The notes under the pieces were generated by a model that saw nothing but the letters and a program-made list of their open reading frames with translations, was not told where the DNA came from and searched no databases. The position numbers were made by a program, and so were the translations under genes. 64,000 bases of DNA, taken from positions 124,001 through 188,000 of the forward strand of contig NZ_BDBZ01000037.1 of the NCBI RefSeq assembly GCF_001613245.1. Direction: 5' to 3'. Below are positions 55,785-64,000 of the stretch, in pieces; the first letter of the stretch is position 1; each line of letters starts with the position of its first letter. The DNA is from Nocardia speluncae NBRC 108251 (GTDB taxonomy: Bacteria; Actinomycetota; Actinomycetes; Mycobacteriales; Mycobacteriaceae).

Positions 55785-56936
55785 TCAGCCCTCCCGCACG
55801 GCGGCTGTGGACAGTGAGTTGCGGACCGCGCCATGGACGTCGGCGACCGTGATGGTGTCCATGCAGCCGCCGATCCCGCCGCAGGTGACCCGGTGTGCGC
55901 ACGGGGAGCACGGCAGAGTCGACCGCAGCGCGGTGACATTGTCGGCGTGTTTGGGGATGACTTCGGCGCCGTTGCTCGGGCCCAGGAGCAGCACCACCGG
56001 CAGGTCGTAGGCGAGGGCGAGGTGGAATCCGAGGCTGTCGCCGGTCACCATCGCGTCGCAGAAGTCCGGGACCGCGGCGAATTCCTGCAGGGTCATGGCG
56101 TCGTGACGCACTCGGCCCACTCCGGTGTCCAGTTCTCGTAACAGCTGGTGGCAGGTGCGGGCGTCGGCGGGGCCGCCGGTGATGACCAGCCGGTGCCCGT
56201 CGCCGAGCAGTCGCCGCCCGAGGTCGGCCCAGTGACCGGTGGGCCACAGCTTGGTCGTCTTGGAGCCGCCGACGTTAAGGCAGACCCAGCCGCCGCTGGT
56301 ACCTAGCCGCGCGGCGACGCGGGCTTTGGCCGCGTCCGGCACCGACAGCTGGTAGGGCTCGCCGGTGTAGATGTAGCCGGCGACCTCGAAGTACAGCTCG
56401 GTCCACGTCTTACTGTTTCCGCTGGTGCGGAAGTCGTTCCAGGTGTTCATGGCGAAGAAGTGCCGGGCCGCTGTGCCGATCGGATAGAGGCTGTTGTTCT
56501 CGCCGCCGTAGGCGAGGCCGGCGTGGTGCTCGGCGCTGATCCGGGGCACGAGCCCGGCCACGGCGGGGTGGCGTTCGAAGCTGTAGACGGCGTCGTAGTG
56601 TTCGGCGAGCACTGTGTGGGCGGTCTCGGTCTCCCAGGTCAGGACGCGGTCGACGTGCGGGATCATCTCCACGATGGGGGCGGATTCGGCGCCGACGAGC
56701 CAGGTGATGTGTGCGCCGGGGTGTTCGGCTTTGATGCGGGCCGGTAGTGGGGAGGCGATGAGCATGTCGCCCATCCGTTTGAGCATCACGATCAGGATGC
56801 GGTGGGTCACCGGGTCATACAGTGTGCACCCTGGGCAAGGACGCCAGTGCTTGCACGGCAGGCCGCCGATGAAATGACGACAGTCGGGTCGCCAGAAGAA
56901 GTCGCTGGTGGTCAGTGGCAGATCAGTGGCGTTCAT
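55785..56936 (-). CDS. GT9 heptosyltransferase-like glycosyltransferase with Cys-rich N-terminus
   Basis: 383 residues from ATG 56936, overlapping the previous stop (ATGA). The GT9 fold is seen in ILIVMLKRMGDMLIASPLPA, VCLNVGGSKTTKLWPTGHWA (the ADP-heptose-binding segment), VITGGPADA and TGDSLGFHLALAYDLPVVLL. Before it, residues 10-40 hold Cys 19, 28, 34 and 37 with His 21 and 30, a probable metal site not part of GT9 enzymes known to me. It should transfer heptose from ADP-heptose; the acceptor is unknown. Confidence 0.92.
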   Translation of the reverse strand: MNATDLPLTTSDFFWRPDCRHFIGGLPCKHWRPCPGCTLYDPVTHRILIVMLKRMGDMLIASPLPARIKAEHPGAHITWLVGAESAPIVEMIPHVDRVLTWETETAHTVLAEHYDAVYSFERHPAVAGLVPRISAEHHAGLAYGGENNSLYPIGTAARHFFAMNTWNDFRTSGNSKTWTELYFEVAGYIYTGEPYQLSVPDAAKARVAARLGTSGGWVCLNVGGSKTTKLWPTGHWADLGRRLLGDGHRLVITGGPADARTCHQLLRELDTGVGRVRHDAMTLQEFAAVPDFCDAMVTGDSLGFHLALAYDLPVVLLLGPSNGAEVIPKHADNVTALRSTLPCSPCAHRVTCGGIGGCMDTITVADVHGAVRNSLSTAAVREG

Positions 56937-58207
56937 GAAGTCCTCTCTTCCTGCCGCCACGCTCGGCGCAGCACCTCCTGCGCCGTATGGTCGGCCGCAG
57001 CGGCGTCGCCGATGCCGTAGCGGATGCGCAGGTCTGCGACGTTGCGGGCGACCTGTTCAGGGTGATCGCGGTGGATGAGTACGCGCGCCATGAGCGCGGC
57101 GAGTTCGTCGAAACCCGCGGCGTCGAGACCGGCGAAGGTCAGTTCCTGTGCTCCCAGCCGCAGGCCGGGCTCGGGCAGGTAGGGCAACGGGATGGCGTTG
57201 ACGACGATCCTGGCCTCATACAGCAGCCGTGAGGCAGTATCAGCCGGGCACGTGGGAGCGATGTCGATCCACACCTGGTGTGATCGGGTGTATCCGTGGT
57301 CGGCCGCGCACACGGTGAACCCCTCTGCAGCGAGGGCGTAAGCCAGGCGGCGGGCGTGGGTGACGGTCGCGGTCGCGTAGTGGGTGGCATGGGCGGTCAT
57401 CCATGCCGTCGAGATCGCCAGCGCGGCGACGTCGGCGGGGTGATGGTGCGATATCCATCCGGCGGCGTGGGTGTCGATCTGGTGGGCGAGGTTCGGATCG
57501 TTGGTGGCCACGATGCCCTTGCCGACCGGACCGGGCCAGGTCTTGTGGACGCTGCCACCGAGGCTGTCGGCGCCTTCGGTTAGGGGGTTCTGGAACGCGC
57601 CGCCCGCGATCAGGCCGAGGGTGTGCGAGCCGTCGTAATGGATCACCGCGTCCTCGCCGACCGCGGCCCGGATGCCGGCGATGTCATGGGGGAACAACGC
57701 CATGAACGAGTCGAGGTACACCAGCACGGGCCCGCTGGTCCGGCGGGCCTGGGAGGCCAGCAGCTCGAGGTCGACGCCCATAGTGGCTGGGTCGACGGGC
57801 AGGGGCTGCCAGTTCAACCCGAACCTGTGTGCGACGAACTGTGTCGAGCCGTGACCGCCATCGGCTTCGGCGAGGCTGAGCACGGTGTGTGCCGGCCCGG
57901 CCAGCGCCGAGAGCGCCACCGTCATCGCCGACAATCCCGAGACGGGTTTGGTGTTCACATGCTGGGCGCCGAGGAGTTCTCCGATGGCGTGGGCCGCTAC
58001 CGATTCCAGCTCGGCGAGTTCGTCGCGTCCAGGCCACGCCCAGTGCGTGTCCTCGGCGCTGCCGAAGCAGTAGCGGACGGCGGCAGCGCTCACATACGGC
58101 AGCCGGGCGTCGGCGGGCATCTGGTTCTCGCTGGCGATCAGATGAAGCCGGGCTGCTGTCGCGGTTTCGAACCGGGCGAGCCGGTCGACGATGTCGTCGA
58201 TGTTCAC
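56933..58207 (-). CDS. Serine hydroxymethyltransferase-like PLP enzyme
   Basis: 424 residues from GTG 58207, overlapping the P450 stop (GTGA). LIASENQMP is the SHMT N-terminal signature, Asp 192 in HYDGSHTLGL binds the PLP ring, and Lys 222 in GSVHKTWPGPVGKG is the Schiff-base lysine. Overall it resembles SHMT but the GG-rich folate-contact regions are diverged, so it may act as a threonine-type aldolase or transaldolase instead. In this operon it could add a glycine-derived unit or cleave a beta-hydroxy amino acid. Confidence 0.9.
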   Translation of the reverse strand: MNIDDIVDRLARFETATAARLHLIASENQMPADARLPYVSAAAVRYCFGSAEDTHWAWPGRDELAELESVAAHAIGELLGAQHVNTKPVSGLSAMTVALSALAGPAHTVLSLAEADGGHGSTQFVAHRFGLNWQPLPVDPATMGVDLELLASQARRTSGPVLVYLDSFMALFPHDIAGIRAAVGEDAVIHYDGSHTLGLIAGGAFQNPLTEGADSLGGSVHKTWPGPVGKGIVATNDPNLAHQIDTHAAGWISHHHPADVAALAISTAWMTAHATHYATATVTHARRLAYALAAEGFTVCAADHGYTRSHQVWIDIAPTCPADTASRLLYEARIVVNAIPLPYLPEPGLRLGAQELTFAGLDAAGFDELAALMARVLIHRDHPEQVARNVADLRIRYGIGDAAAADHTAQEVLRRAWRQEERTS

Positions 58208-59484
58208 CGGCCAGCCACCTCCCTTGTGCGTATGCGGGCTTCGACCGGCCCCGCTGGCGCCCGGACCGGCTGGAATCGGCCGACCTCTGGTCGTCGGGCC
58301 GGCAGGTCGATCCAGTGTTCGGCCAGCACAGCCGCCGCCAGCAACAGTGTCGTGGCCTCGGCGAACCCGCGACCTGCACAGGCGTGCGGGCCGCGTCCGA
58401 ACGCGAGCAGCCCCGCGGCGCGGCGCCTGCCCTCGGCACTGCGAAAGCGTTGCGGGCAAAACGCTTCCGGGTCCGGATATTCCTGCGGTAGAAGGTGGGT
58501 GACGGGAGCGCTGTAGGCGACGTGCCAGCCTGCTGGGACCAGATAGCCGCCGAGCGTCACCGGCGTAGTGGCCCGCCGGGTCGCGATCGTGTTGGGTGTA
58601 TGGACTCGGGTGCACTCGGTCAGCACGTGCCGCAACTGCGGGATAGCGCCGTGCTGGAGCACCTGCAACGGGTTCTCGACCAGACTGCGGGCTTCAGCGG
58701 TGAGCGCGGTGGCGAGCTGGTCGTCGAGCGCGCACTCGACCAGCAACCAGGTAACCAGGCTGGCGGTGGTTTCTCGCGCGGCGATCAGCAGGGCCAGCAG
58801 ATGATCAGCCAAGCTTCCGCCCGGGGCGTGACCGGCGGCGACCAGCTTCGAGGTCACCGACTCGGCCCTGCCCTCTATGCGCACTGCGGGCGATTCGAGC
58901 AGGGCGCGCAGTTCCTCGGCGGCGGCGAGTGCGGCGGCGTATGCCGGGTCGCTGCCGGTCGTGCGGGTCGGTGGGAGTTCGGTTCCGGCGACGAATCGGT
59001 CGAACAGGTCCGGCACCCGCTGTGCGATGGGGTCGTCGACGGCCAGGCCGATGATCGCGGCCAGGCACACTGCCATCGTGTAGTCGCGCGCCGCCTGATA
59101 GAGCTCGATGGTCGGCAGGGTGGCCCATTGGGCGACATGGCGGTGCGCAATAGCGCCGATTGTCGGCAGGTAGGCGGTGACCGCACCGTGGCGCAACCCG
59201 GTCGACAGGAAACTGCGCGCCCGCAGGTGTTCGGCACCGTGGAGGGTGAACACCGCTCTGCGGAACAGCGCCTGCACCGCCGCAGTGTTGTACACCCTCA
59301 GCGTGCCTGCGCGTTCCTGGTCGAACATCTCCCGCACCGAGTCCGGCCCGATGCAGAACACCGTCGGCGGCCCCGTCGTTGAGCCGACACCAAAGACGGG
59401 GCCATGCCGAGCGTGCGCAGCAGCCAGAATCTGCGGCAGGTGCGACCCTGGTGGTGGTTCGGCGATGGTAGGTGGCGGTTTCAC
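58204..59484 (-). CDS. Cytochrome P450 in the heptose operon
   Basis: 426 residues; ATG overlaps the radical SAM stop (ATGA). The K-helix Glu 290-x-x-Arg 293 and the heme loop FGRGPHACAG with Cys 369 are intact. The I-helix motif reads AARETT (235-240), with Arg where most P450s have Gly before the acidic residue, which may change oxygen handling or substrate fit. It probably oxidises the sugar or its aglycone. Confidence 0.93.
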   Translation of the reverse strand: MKPPPTIAEPPPGSHLPQILAAAHARHGPVFGVGSTTGPPTVFCIGPDSVREMFDQERAGTLRVYNTAAVQALFRRAVFTLHGAEHLRARSFLSTGLRHGAVTAYLPTIGAIAHRHVAQWATLPTIELYQAARDYTMAVCLAAIIGLAVDDPIAQRVPDLFDRFVAGTELPPTRTTGSDPAYAAALAAAEELRALLESPAVRIEGRAESVTSKLVAAGHAPGGSLADHLLALLIAARETTASLVTWLLVECALDDQLATALTAEARSLVENPLQVLQHGAIPQLRHVLTECTRVHTPNTIATRRATTPVTLGGYLVPAGWHVAYSAPVTHLLPQEYPDPEAFCPQRFRSAEGRRRAAGLLAFGRGPHACAGRGFAEATTLLLAAAVLAEHWIDLPARRPEVGRFQPVRAPAGPVEARIRTREVAGR

Positions 59485-60590
59485 GGGGTGGCCTCGCCGA
59501 CGTCGAGGGATGCCGCGGTGCGGGCAAGGATCGCGTCATGGTCGAGGTCGACCGCTCGTATGTCAGGCCGGCAGTCGCAGGTGACGGGCAAATCGGCGAG
59601 GTCACCGGTGACGCTGTAGGACACCAGCCCGTCGACGATGCCGTTCGCGCAGCGCTCGCAGGAGTCCGGGTACACCGAGTCGAAGTCTGTGCCGCGCATG
59701 TTGATACAGGCCACCCGCACCGCCGCTTTGGCGTGCGCGCCGCGCACGGCGTCGACGACGGTCCACAGGTTCGGCGCCTGGTAGTGCCCGCGTTGGTAGA
59801 GCCACCACGCCACGGTGTTCGGTGCCAGCCTCGTCGGGCACACGGTGACTCCGCCGATGCCGAGCGAGGCCACGTACTCGGTGGAGGAGATCACGTCGGT
59901 GATGGCCTCGCCGTCGGTGAGGAACGGGGGCTTGATCATCAGGTACACCTTGGGAATTACGTGGTGTGCCTGCATCAACGCCACCGCGTCTTCGAACGAC
60001 TCACGGGTGATTCGGGTGTTGACCAGGGTTTCGCGGACCAGCCGGTCGGCCGATTGCAACCCGATTCCCACCTCGAGCTCGACATCGCCGAGGGCCTCGA
60101 CGAAAGGTGCCAGGGTCTCGGGCGTGAGGAATTGGGGCAGGCTTTCGACGACCAGGCGGCGCACACCAGTGACCGCGACGCGGCGGGCGATATCGAGCTG
60201 GACCTCGGCCGGTACCTCGCGGCGGGCGAAGAACGACCCGTCGTTGTAGAGGGCGAGCATGTCGTAGTCCGGCTCGTCATCGGTGCGTGCCAGCAGCGTG
60301 GCGACCTGCTCGCGCAAGCCCCGGGGGTTCGCGCCGTGCAGGCCGAAGTTGTTGTAGTTGGTGAACGGACACATGGTGCAGGTCGGCACCGAACAGCCGC
60401 CCGACATCAGGATCGCCTTCTTGCGGCCGTAGGTGGTGCCGTCGGCATCGCGGACGGTGTCGTAGCTGATGTACCGCGGCTCTTGGAGGTGCTCGACCGC
60501 GGTCACCTCGCGCAGCGACCGCGACAAGGCCGTGAGCCGGTGGCGTAGCGCCTTCTCGCCAGCGAGCACGCCGGTTGTGCTGGTAGACAT
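59481..60590 (-). CDS. Radical SAM protein with CX4CX2C motif
   Basis: 369 residues from ATG 60590 with GGAGGAAA upstream. Cys 66, 71 and 74 in GGCSVPTCTMCPF form a CX4CX2C cluster site in place of the common CX3CX2C, in the Elp3/archaeosine-synthase-like style. After the barrel (LALYNDGSFF, LVVESLPQFL, VGIGLQSADR), the C-terminus has four more Cys (SCERC and TCDC) that may bind zinc or a second cluster. No B12 domain is present. The reaction is unknown; carbon-skeleton or sulfur-type chemistry on the sugar or aglycone is possible. Confidence 0.9.
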   Translation of the reverse strand: MSTSTTGVLAGEKALRHRLTALSRSLREVTAVEHLQEPRYISYDTVRDADGTTYGRKKAILMSGGCSVPTCTMCPFTNYNNFGLHGANPRGLREQVATLLARTDDEPDYDMLALYNDGSFFARREVPAEVQLDIARRVAVTGVRRLVVESLPQFLTPETLAPFVEALGDVELEVGIGLQSADRLVRETLVNTRITRESFEDAVALMQAHHVIPKVYLMIKPPFLTDGEAITDVISSTEYVASLGIGGVTVCPTRLAPNTVAWWLYQRGHYQAPNLWTVVDAVRGAHAKAAVRVACINMRGTDFDSVYPDSCERCANGIVDGLVSYSVTGDLADLPVTCDCRPDIRAVDLDHDAILARTAASLDVGEATP

Positions 60591-60604
60591 TGCGTTTCCT
60601 CCGA

Positions 60605-61582
60605 TCACAGGGACTTCACAAGCTCGCCGACGCCGAAGGTTTCGGCGCGGGCGTGGTCGAACAGGTCGCGGGCGTACCGGTGGATCACCTCGGTGTCCAC
60701 CGGCTCCAGGCCAGGCAACGCGGCGCGCAGTCGCCGCATATCGGCGCACGTCCAGTACTGGTAGCGGTCACGGATCGGGTTCGGCACCCCCACCAGCGGC
60801 ACCGGTGCGCCCGCCCACTCCGTACACCAGCCCAGCAAGGTCTCGAACCGGATCGCGGTCCCGGAACCGAGGTTGTAGACGCCTGCGACCTGCGGGGTAT
60901 CGAGCAGCCGCACCAGCGTCGACACCAGCACCTGCACCGGCAGGTAGTCCCGCGCGGCGGTCAAGGTGTCGTCGAACAACCGGACCGGCCGCCGCGCCGC
61001 CACGGCCGTGACGATCTGCCACAGAATCGAGGCCATCGAGCTTTTGGATTCCTCGCCGGGACCGAAGACGTTCGTGTAGCGCAACCCCACGCAATCCAGG
61101 CCGAACACCGCCGCGCGGCGCAGCATCGACTGATCCAGGACGAGTTTGGATTTCGCGTAACAATTCAGGGGGCCCGAGCAGCGCCCACGATCCTCGGTGT
61201 CGGATTCGCGGGACGACGCCCCGTGCGGCACCACGCCGTACACGCTGCCCGAGGAGGCATACACCAGTCGTGTCCCGGAGTCGGTGCATGCGCGAGCCAG
61301 CCGCAGCGGCACCGTGGCGTTGGCCCACCGCAACCGCTCGTCATCTGCGGCGAGGGTGTCGCTGACCGCTGCCTGGTGCACGACCACCGCGAACTCCCCT
61401 CCAGCGATCCGAGCCAGCACAGCTGGGTCGGCAGCGTCCACGGTGATCGATTCCCACGGCCACGCCGTAGCCGCGGGATTCTGGTCGACTCCGGTCACCG
61501 TCCACCCGGCCGCATGCAGACCGGTGGCAACATGCCCGCCGATGAACCCGGCCGTCCCGGTGACCAGCACGGAGCGGGTCAT
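60605..61582 (-). CDS. ADP-glycero-manno-heptose 6-epimerase-like NAD-dependent epimerase
   Basis: 325 residues from ATG 61582, overlapping the fusion gene stop (ATGA). VLVTGTAGFIGGHVATGL is the NAD site, SSGSVYG and Tyr in NCYAKSK the catalytic residues. NVFGPGEESKSSMASILWQ and the C-terminal RYQYWTCADMRRLRAAL match HldD (RfaD) features rather than other sugar epimerases. It would convert ADP-D-glycero- to ADP-L-glycero-D-manno-heptose. Confidence 0.9.
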   Translation of the reverse strand: MTRSVLVTGTAGFIGGHVATGLHAAGWTVTGVDQNPAATAWPWESITVDAADPAVLARIAGGEFAVVVHQAAVSDTLAADDERLRWANATVPLRLARACTDSGTRLVYASSGSVYGVVPHGASSRESDTEDRGRCSGPLNCYAKSKLVLDQSMLRRAAVFGLDCVGLRYTNVFGPGEESKSSMASILWQIVTAVAARRPVRLFDDTLTAARDYLPVQVLVSTLVRLLDTPQVAGVYNLGSGTAIRFETLLGWCTEWAGAPVPLVGVPNPIRDRYQYWTCADMRRLRAALPGLEPVDTEVIHRYARDLFDHARAETFGVGELVKSL

Positions 61583-63603
61583 GGCTGCATCACCCGCCCG
61601 GCGACAGCGCGTTCGATCAGCTCGCTCGTCGACACCCCTTCCAGGTACGGGCCGACGACAACTTGGCCGCCATGACGTTGCACCACGGCCGTTTCGGGTA
61701 GTTCGGTCGCTCCGTAGTCGCCGCCTTTGACCCACACATGCGGACGCAACCTTTCCAACAGCGCAGCCGGGGTGTCCTCGTCGAACACCAGCACCGCGTC
61801 GACGAAGGAGAATGCTGTCAGCATCGCCGCCCGCTGCGCTTGCGGTACCAGCGGCCGGTTCGGTCCCTTCAAATTGGCCACCGACGCGTCGCTGTTGAGC
61901 AGCACGATCAAGCAGTCGCCCATGGCGCGAGCGGCCTCCAGCAGCTGTCGGTGCCCGTCGTGCAGCACATCGAAACAGCCGCCGGTGGCCACCACCCGGC
62001 CACCGGCTGCGTGCACCCGATCGGCCACAGCGAACCCGTCACCCGCGCCATCCGGTCGCGGGTGGTTGCCCGCCGTAGCGCGTTGCCCGGCGACGTAGTC
62101 GGCCGCCGCTGTGACGGCGCGTTGCACAGCTGTCGACATTGTGCGATTACCGATCAGTTCACCGAGCAGCCTCACGGCGAACCGATCACCCGCCCCGCAG
62201 GTATCGCCTTGCTCCCGGCGTGGGGCCGGGAATACGTGCGCGGGATCGGTGTCGGCGCCGACCAGGACAGCGCCATCGGCGCCTCGGGTGACCACCGCGT
62301 ACTGGCATCGCCATCGTGATCGAAGGCTGCGCGCCCGGCGGACATCGCTGTCGAGGTCGCCGGCCGCTCCGTCCTCGGCGGTGAGCAGATCGGCTTCCTC
62401 CGCATTCGGGACGATGACGCTCACCCCGTCGGTCGGTGCCGGGCCGTGACGATGGGGATCCCACACCACCGGCACACGCCGCGCCACGGTGGCCAGCAGT
62501 ACTCGCAGTCGTGGTTGGGCGGCTACCCCGCGCCCGTAGTCGGCGACGAGTACGCCTTGTGCCTCGACAAGGGCGTGCGCGACCTCTGGGGGCGGATCGC
62601 CCACCGGCACCGCCGGATCGGAGTCGTCGACCATGACCAGGGTCTGTCCGCGTGCCCGCATCCGGATCTTCACCGGGGTCGGCGCCTCGATGCCCAGATC
62701 GATCACCGACACCCCCGCCTCGGTGAGGTCGCTGAGAATCCGCAGGCCGGGCTCGTCGGCGCCGATCGCGGTCACCAGCGTGACCTCGCAGCCATCGTGG
62801 GCGGCAAGGATCGCGGCCAAGCCTGCCCCGCCTGGTCGCCACTGCCGTGACACCGCGCTGAGCACCGGCACTGGCGCTTCCGGCGATACCCGCGTGACCT
62901 CACCGCACCAGTCACAGTCGGCCAGCACGTCACCGACAATCACCAGGCGCCGAGCGTGCTCAACCGTCGGCGGCGGGACGGACTCGGCGGTCTCTGCTTC
63001 GGTCGGCTGCGACGTCGACGGGGCGGATGCCAAAGCCGCATCGACCGCCGCACACAGTTCGTGCGCGATCAGAAGGTGGCATTCTTGAATGGTTGAGGTC
63101 GCCGACGAATCGACTGACACCACCTCGTCGCATACTCGCGCCAATACGCTGTCAGCGGGACCGGTCAAGGCGAAGGTGAGCATCCCTAGCTCGTTCGCCT
63201 CTGTGGCGGCAGCGATCACGTTCGTGCTGCACCCGGAAGTGGAAATCGCGATCAACACATCGCCCTCCCGACCGTGTGCACGGACCTGCCGGGCATACAA
63301 CTGGTCGAAGCCGTAGTCGTTGCCGATCGCAGTCACCACCGCGGAGTCAGTGGTGAGCGCGAGCGCAGCGAGTGGGTTGCGCTCCGTCTCGAACCGGCCC
63401 ACCAACTCAGCAACCAGGTGCTGCGCCTGCGCGGCGCTTCCACCATTTCCGACGGCTAGCACTCGCCCGCCGCGCCGTAGTCGGCTGGCTACCATCTGGC
63501 CCCACGACCGGACCTTGTCCAGATCGGTGCGTTCCAGGGCTTCGGACAACTTCGCGACGCGATCCGCGCCGGATTCGTTCATCTGTCTCCCCGCCTCGAT
63601 CAT
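61579..63603 (-). CDS. Trifunctional GmhA-HldE fusion: sedoheptulose-7-P isomerase, heptose-7-P kinase and heptose-1-P adenylyltransferase
   Basis: 674 residues; ATG 63603 is used, though ATG 63582 has a closer GGGGAG site. Residues about 1-190 are a SIS domain of GmhA type (AVGNGGSAAQAQHLVAELVG, IAISTSG). About 215-510 is the PfkB-type HldE kinase (VIVGDVLADCDWCGEVTRVS, then PEAPVPV; GDTCGAGDRF near 470). From about 535 the nucleotidyltransferase HxGH site is CFDVLHDGHRQLL. One chain thus covers three of four steps from sedoheptulose 7-phosphate to ADP-heptose; only the GmhB phosphatase is lacking. It is the first gene of the tight operon. Confidence 0.93.
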   Translation of the reverse strand: MIEAGRQMNESGADRVAKLSEALERTDLDKVRSWGQMVASRLRRGGRVLAVGNGGSAAQAQHLVAELVGRFETERNPLAALALTTDSAVVTAIGNDYGFDQLYARQVRAHGREGDVLIAISTSGCSTNVIAAATEANELGMLTFALTGPADSVLARVCDEVVSVDSSATSTIQECHLLIAHELCAAVDAALASAPSTSQPTEAETAESVPPPTVEHARRLVIVGDVLADCDWCGEVTRVSPEAPVPVLSAVSRQWRPGGAGLAAILAAHDGCEVTLVTAIGADEPGLRILSDLTEAGVSVIDLGIEAPTPVKIRMRARGQTLVMVDDSDPAVPVGDPPPEVAHALVEAQGVLVADYGRGVAAQPRLRVLLATVARRVPVVWDPHRHGPAPTDGVSVIVPNAEEADLLTAEDGAAGDLDSDVRRARSLRSRWRCQYAVVTRGADGAVLVGADTDPAHVFPAPRREQGDTCGAGDRFAVRLLGELIGNRTMSTAVQRAVTAAADYVAGQRATAGNHPRPDGAGDGFAVADRVHAAGGRVVATGGCFDVLHDGHRQLLEAARAMGDCLIVLLNSDASVANLKGPNRPLVPQAQRAAMLTAFSFVDAVLVFDEDTPAALLERLRPHVWVKGGDYGATELPETAVVQRHGGQVVVGPYLEGVSTSELIERAVAGRVMQP

Positions 63604-63674
63604 GGTTACGGATCTCCTTGTCCATCAGCACATTTGATGCTCATTTGGGTTGGCGTTCGCCGGGGCTCACCTCG

Positions 63675-64000
63675 TCATCGCAGTCGCCCGACGGCGGCGC
63701 GGCAACACAGGTCGTCGGCCTGCGGCGGCTCCCAGCCGAGGTTGCGGGCACGACGCTGGTCGACGTCGTGGGGTGACCACCAACGGTGTGGCGCAACCAG
63801 CCCAGGTTCGACGAGGTCATAGCCGGCCAGCAGTGCCGCGACCTCGTCGCGACTGCGAGAACGGAATTCGATGCCGAATCCGGTGTAGATATCGGCCGCG
63901 CGGTCGACGGGGCCGGGATCAGCGTCACGTGTGATATGGCTGAGTGCCAGGAACGAGCCGCTCGGCAGCATGGTCGTGACCGCGTCCACGACCATGCCCG
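63675..64000 (-). CDS. SAM-dependent methyltransferase, DUF574-like (5' part outside window)
   Basis: About 108 C-terminal residues are visible. SFLALSHITRDAD and LLAGYDLVEPGLVAPHRWW, ending in CCRAAVGRLR, match the C-terminus of the actinobacterial S-adenosylmethionine methyltransferase family PF04672. It ends 71 bp upstream of the GmhA-HldE fusion on the same strand, so it may open or precede the heptose operon. The N-terminal half with the SAM site is past the right edge. Confidence 0.75.
   Translation of the reverse strand, partial: GMVVDAVTTMLPSGSFLALSHITRDADPGPVDRAADIYTGFGIEFRSRSRDEVAALLAGYDLVEPGLVAPHRWWSPHDVDQRRARNLGWEPPQADDLCCRAAVGRLR

Noticed and set aside
59472..60548. 358-codon plus-strand ORF antisense to the radical SAM gene
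   Set aside because: No domain pattern; mirror of a coding GC-rich gene.

Overview
The window is GC-rich actinobacterial DNA, most like a Nocardia or close mycolic-acid actinomycete. This rests on high-GC codon use, frequent GTG starts, ATGA/GTGA gene overlaps, a modular type I PKS, many P450, MarR, WYL and LuxR genes and a CsoR-type copper locus. No rRNA, tRNA, CRISPR array or intact transposase was seen. The organism is inferred from gene style only.

Layout. 1-8410 (minus) is the N-terminal part of a modular type I PKS whose first module looks like a loading module (KS with the active-site Cys replaced by Ala, malonyl-type AT, ACP). It is followed by KS-AT(methylmalonyl)-DH-KR-ACP and runs off the left edge; a methyltransferase (9179-10117) diverges from it. 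10.2-13.8 kb holds an AbiEi-like pseudogene, a secreted protein, a MarR regulator and a YczE-type membrane protein. 13.9-20.6 kb is a copper locus: CopZ, a secreted His-rich protein, CopA, a second CopZ and an AhpD-like protein on the minus strand, with a CDGSH protein and a DHA2 exporter diverging, and three CsoR-like boxes. 20.7-26 kb has a GNAT gene and an AraC regulator followed by a four-gene set (hydrolase, enoyl-CoA hydratase, DJ-1/PfpI, NAD(P)-binding protein). 26.3-28.3 kb is an NAD-dependent DNA ligase. 29-41.5 kb carries redox genes (P450, FAD monooxygenase, FAD/NAD(P)-binding protein, SDR), regulators (LuxR, MarR, WYL), a VOC protein, a DrrAB-type ABC exporter and an NmrA-like protein.

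41.5-51.9 kb is scarred accessory DNA. It has an intact AbiEi-like antitoxin gene overlapping a truncated toxin gene, a decayed run of Gfo/Idh oxidoreductase, DegT aminotransferase and creatininase genes around an intact NUDIX gene, and an HTH protein of mobile-element type. Beyond these lie an unknown 491-aa protein, an SbcD-like phosphoesterase fused to Cys-rich domains, a P-loop kinase, a DapA-family protein, a methyltransferase, a HIT protein and a small mobile-element-type protein.

51.9-63.6 kb (minus) is the most interesting part: nine genes packed almost without gaps. In transcription order they are a trifunctional GmhA-HldE fusion, an HldD-like epimerase, an unusual radical SAM enzyme, a P450, an SHMT-like PLP enzyme, a GT9 heptosyltransferase-like protein with a Cys-rich N-terminus, a NodU-type carbamoyltransferase, a left-handed-beta-helix/SGNH fusion and an atypical HAD protein. 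Together they could make ADP-L-glycero-D-manno-heptose, transfer it to an acceptor and decorate the product by carbamoylation, oxidation and acylation: a candidate undescribed heptoside pathway in a bacterium that should not make LPS. A methyltransferase at the right edge may be the next gene upstream.
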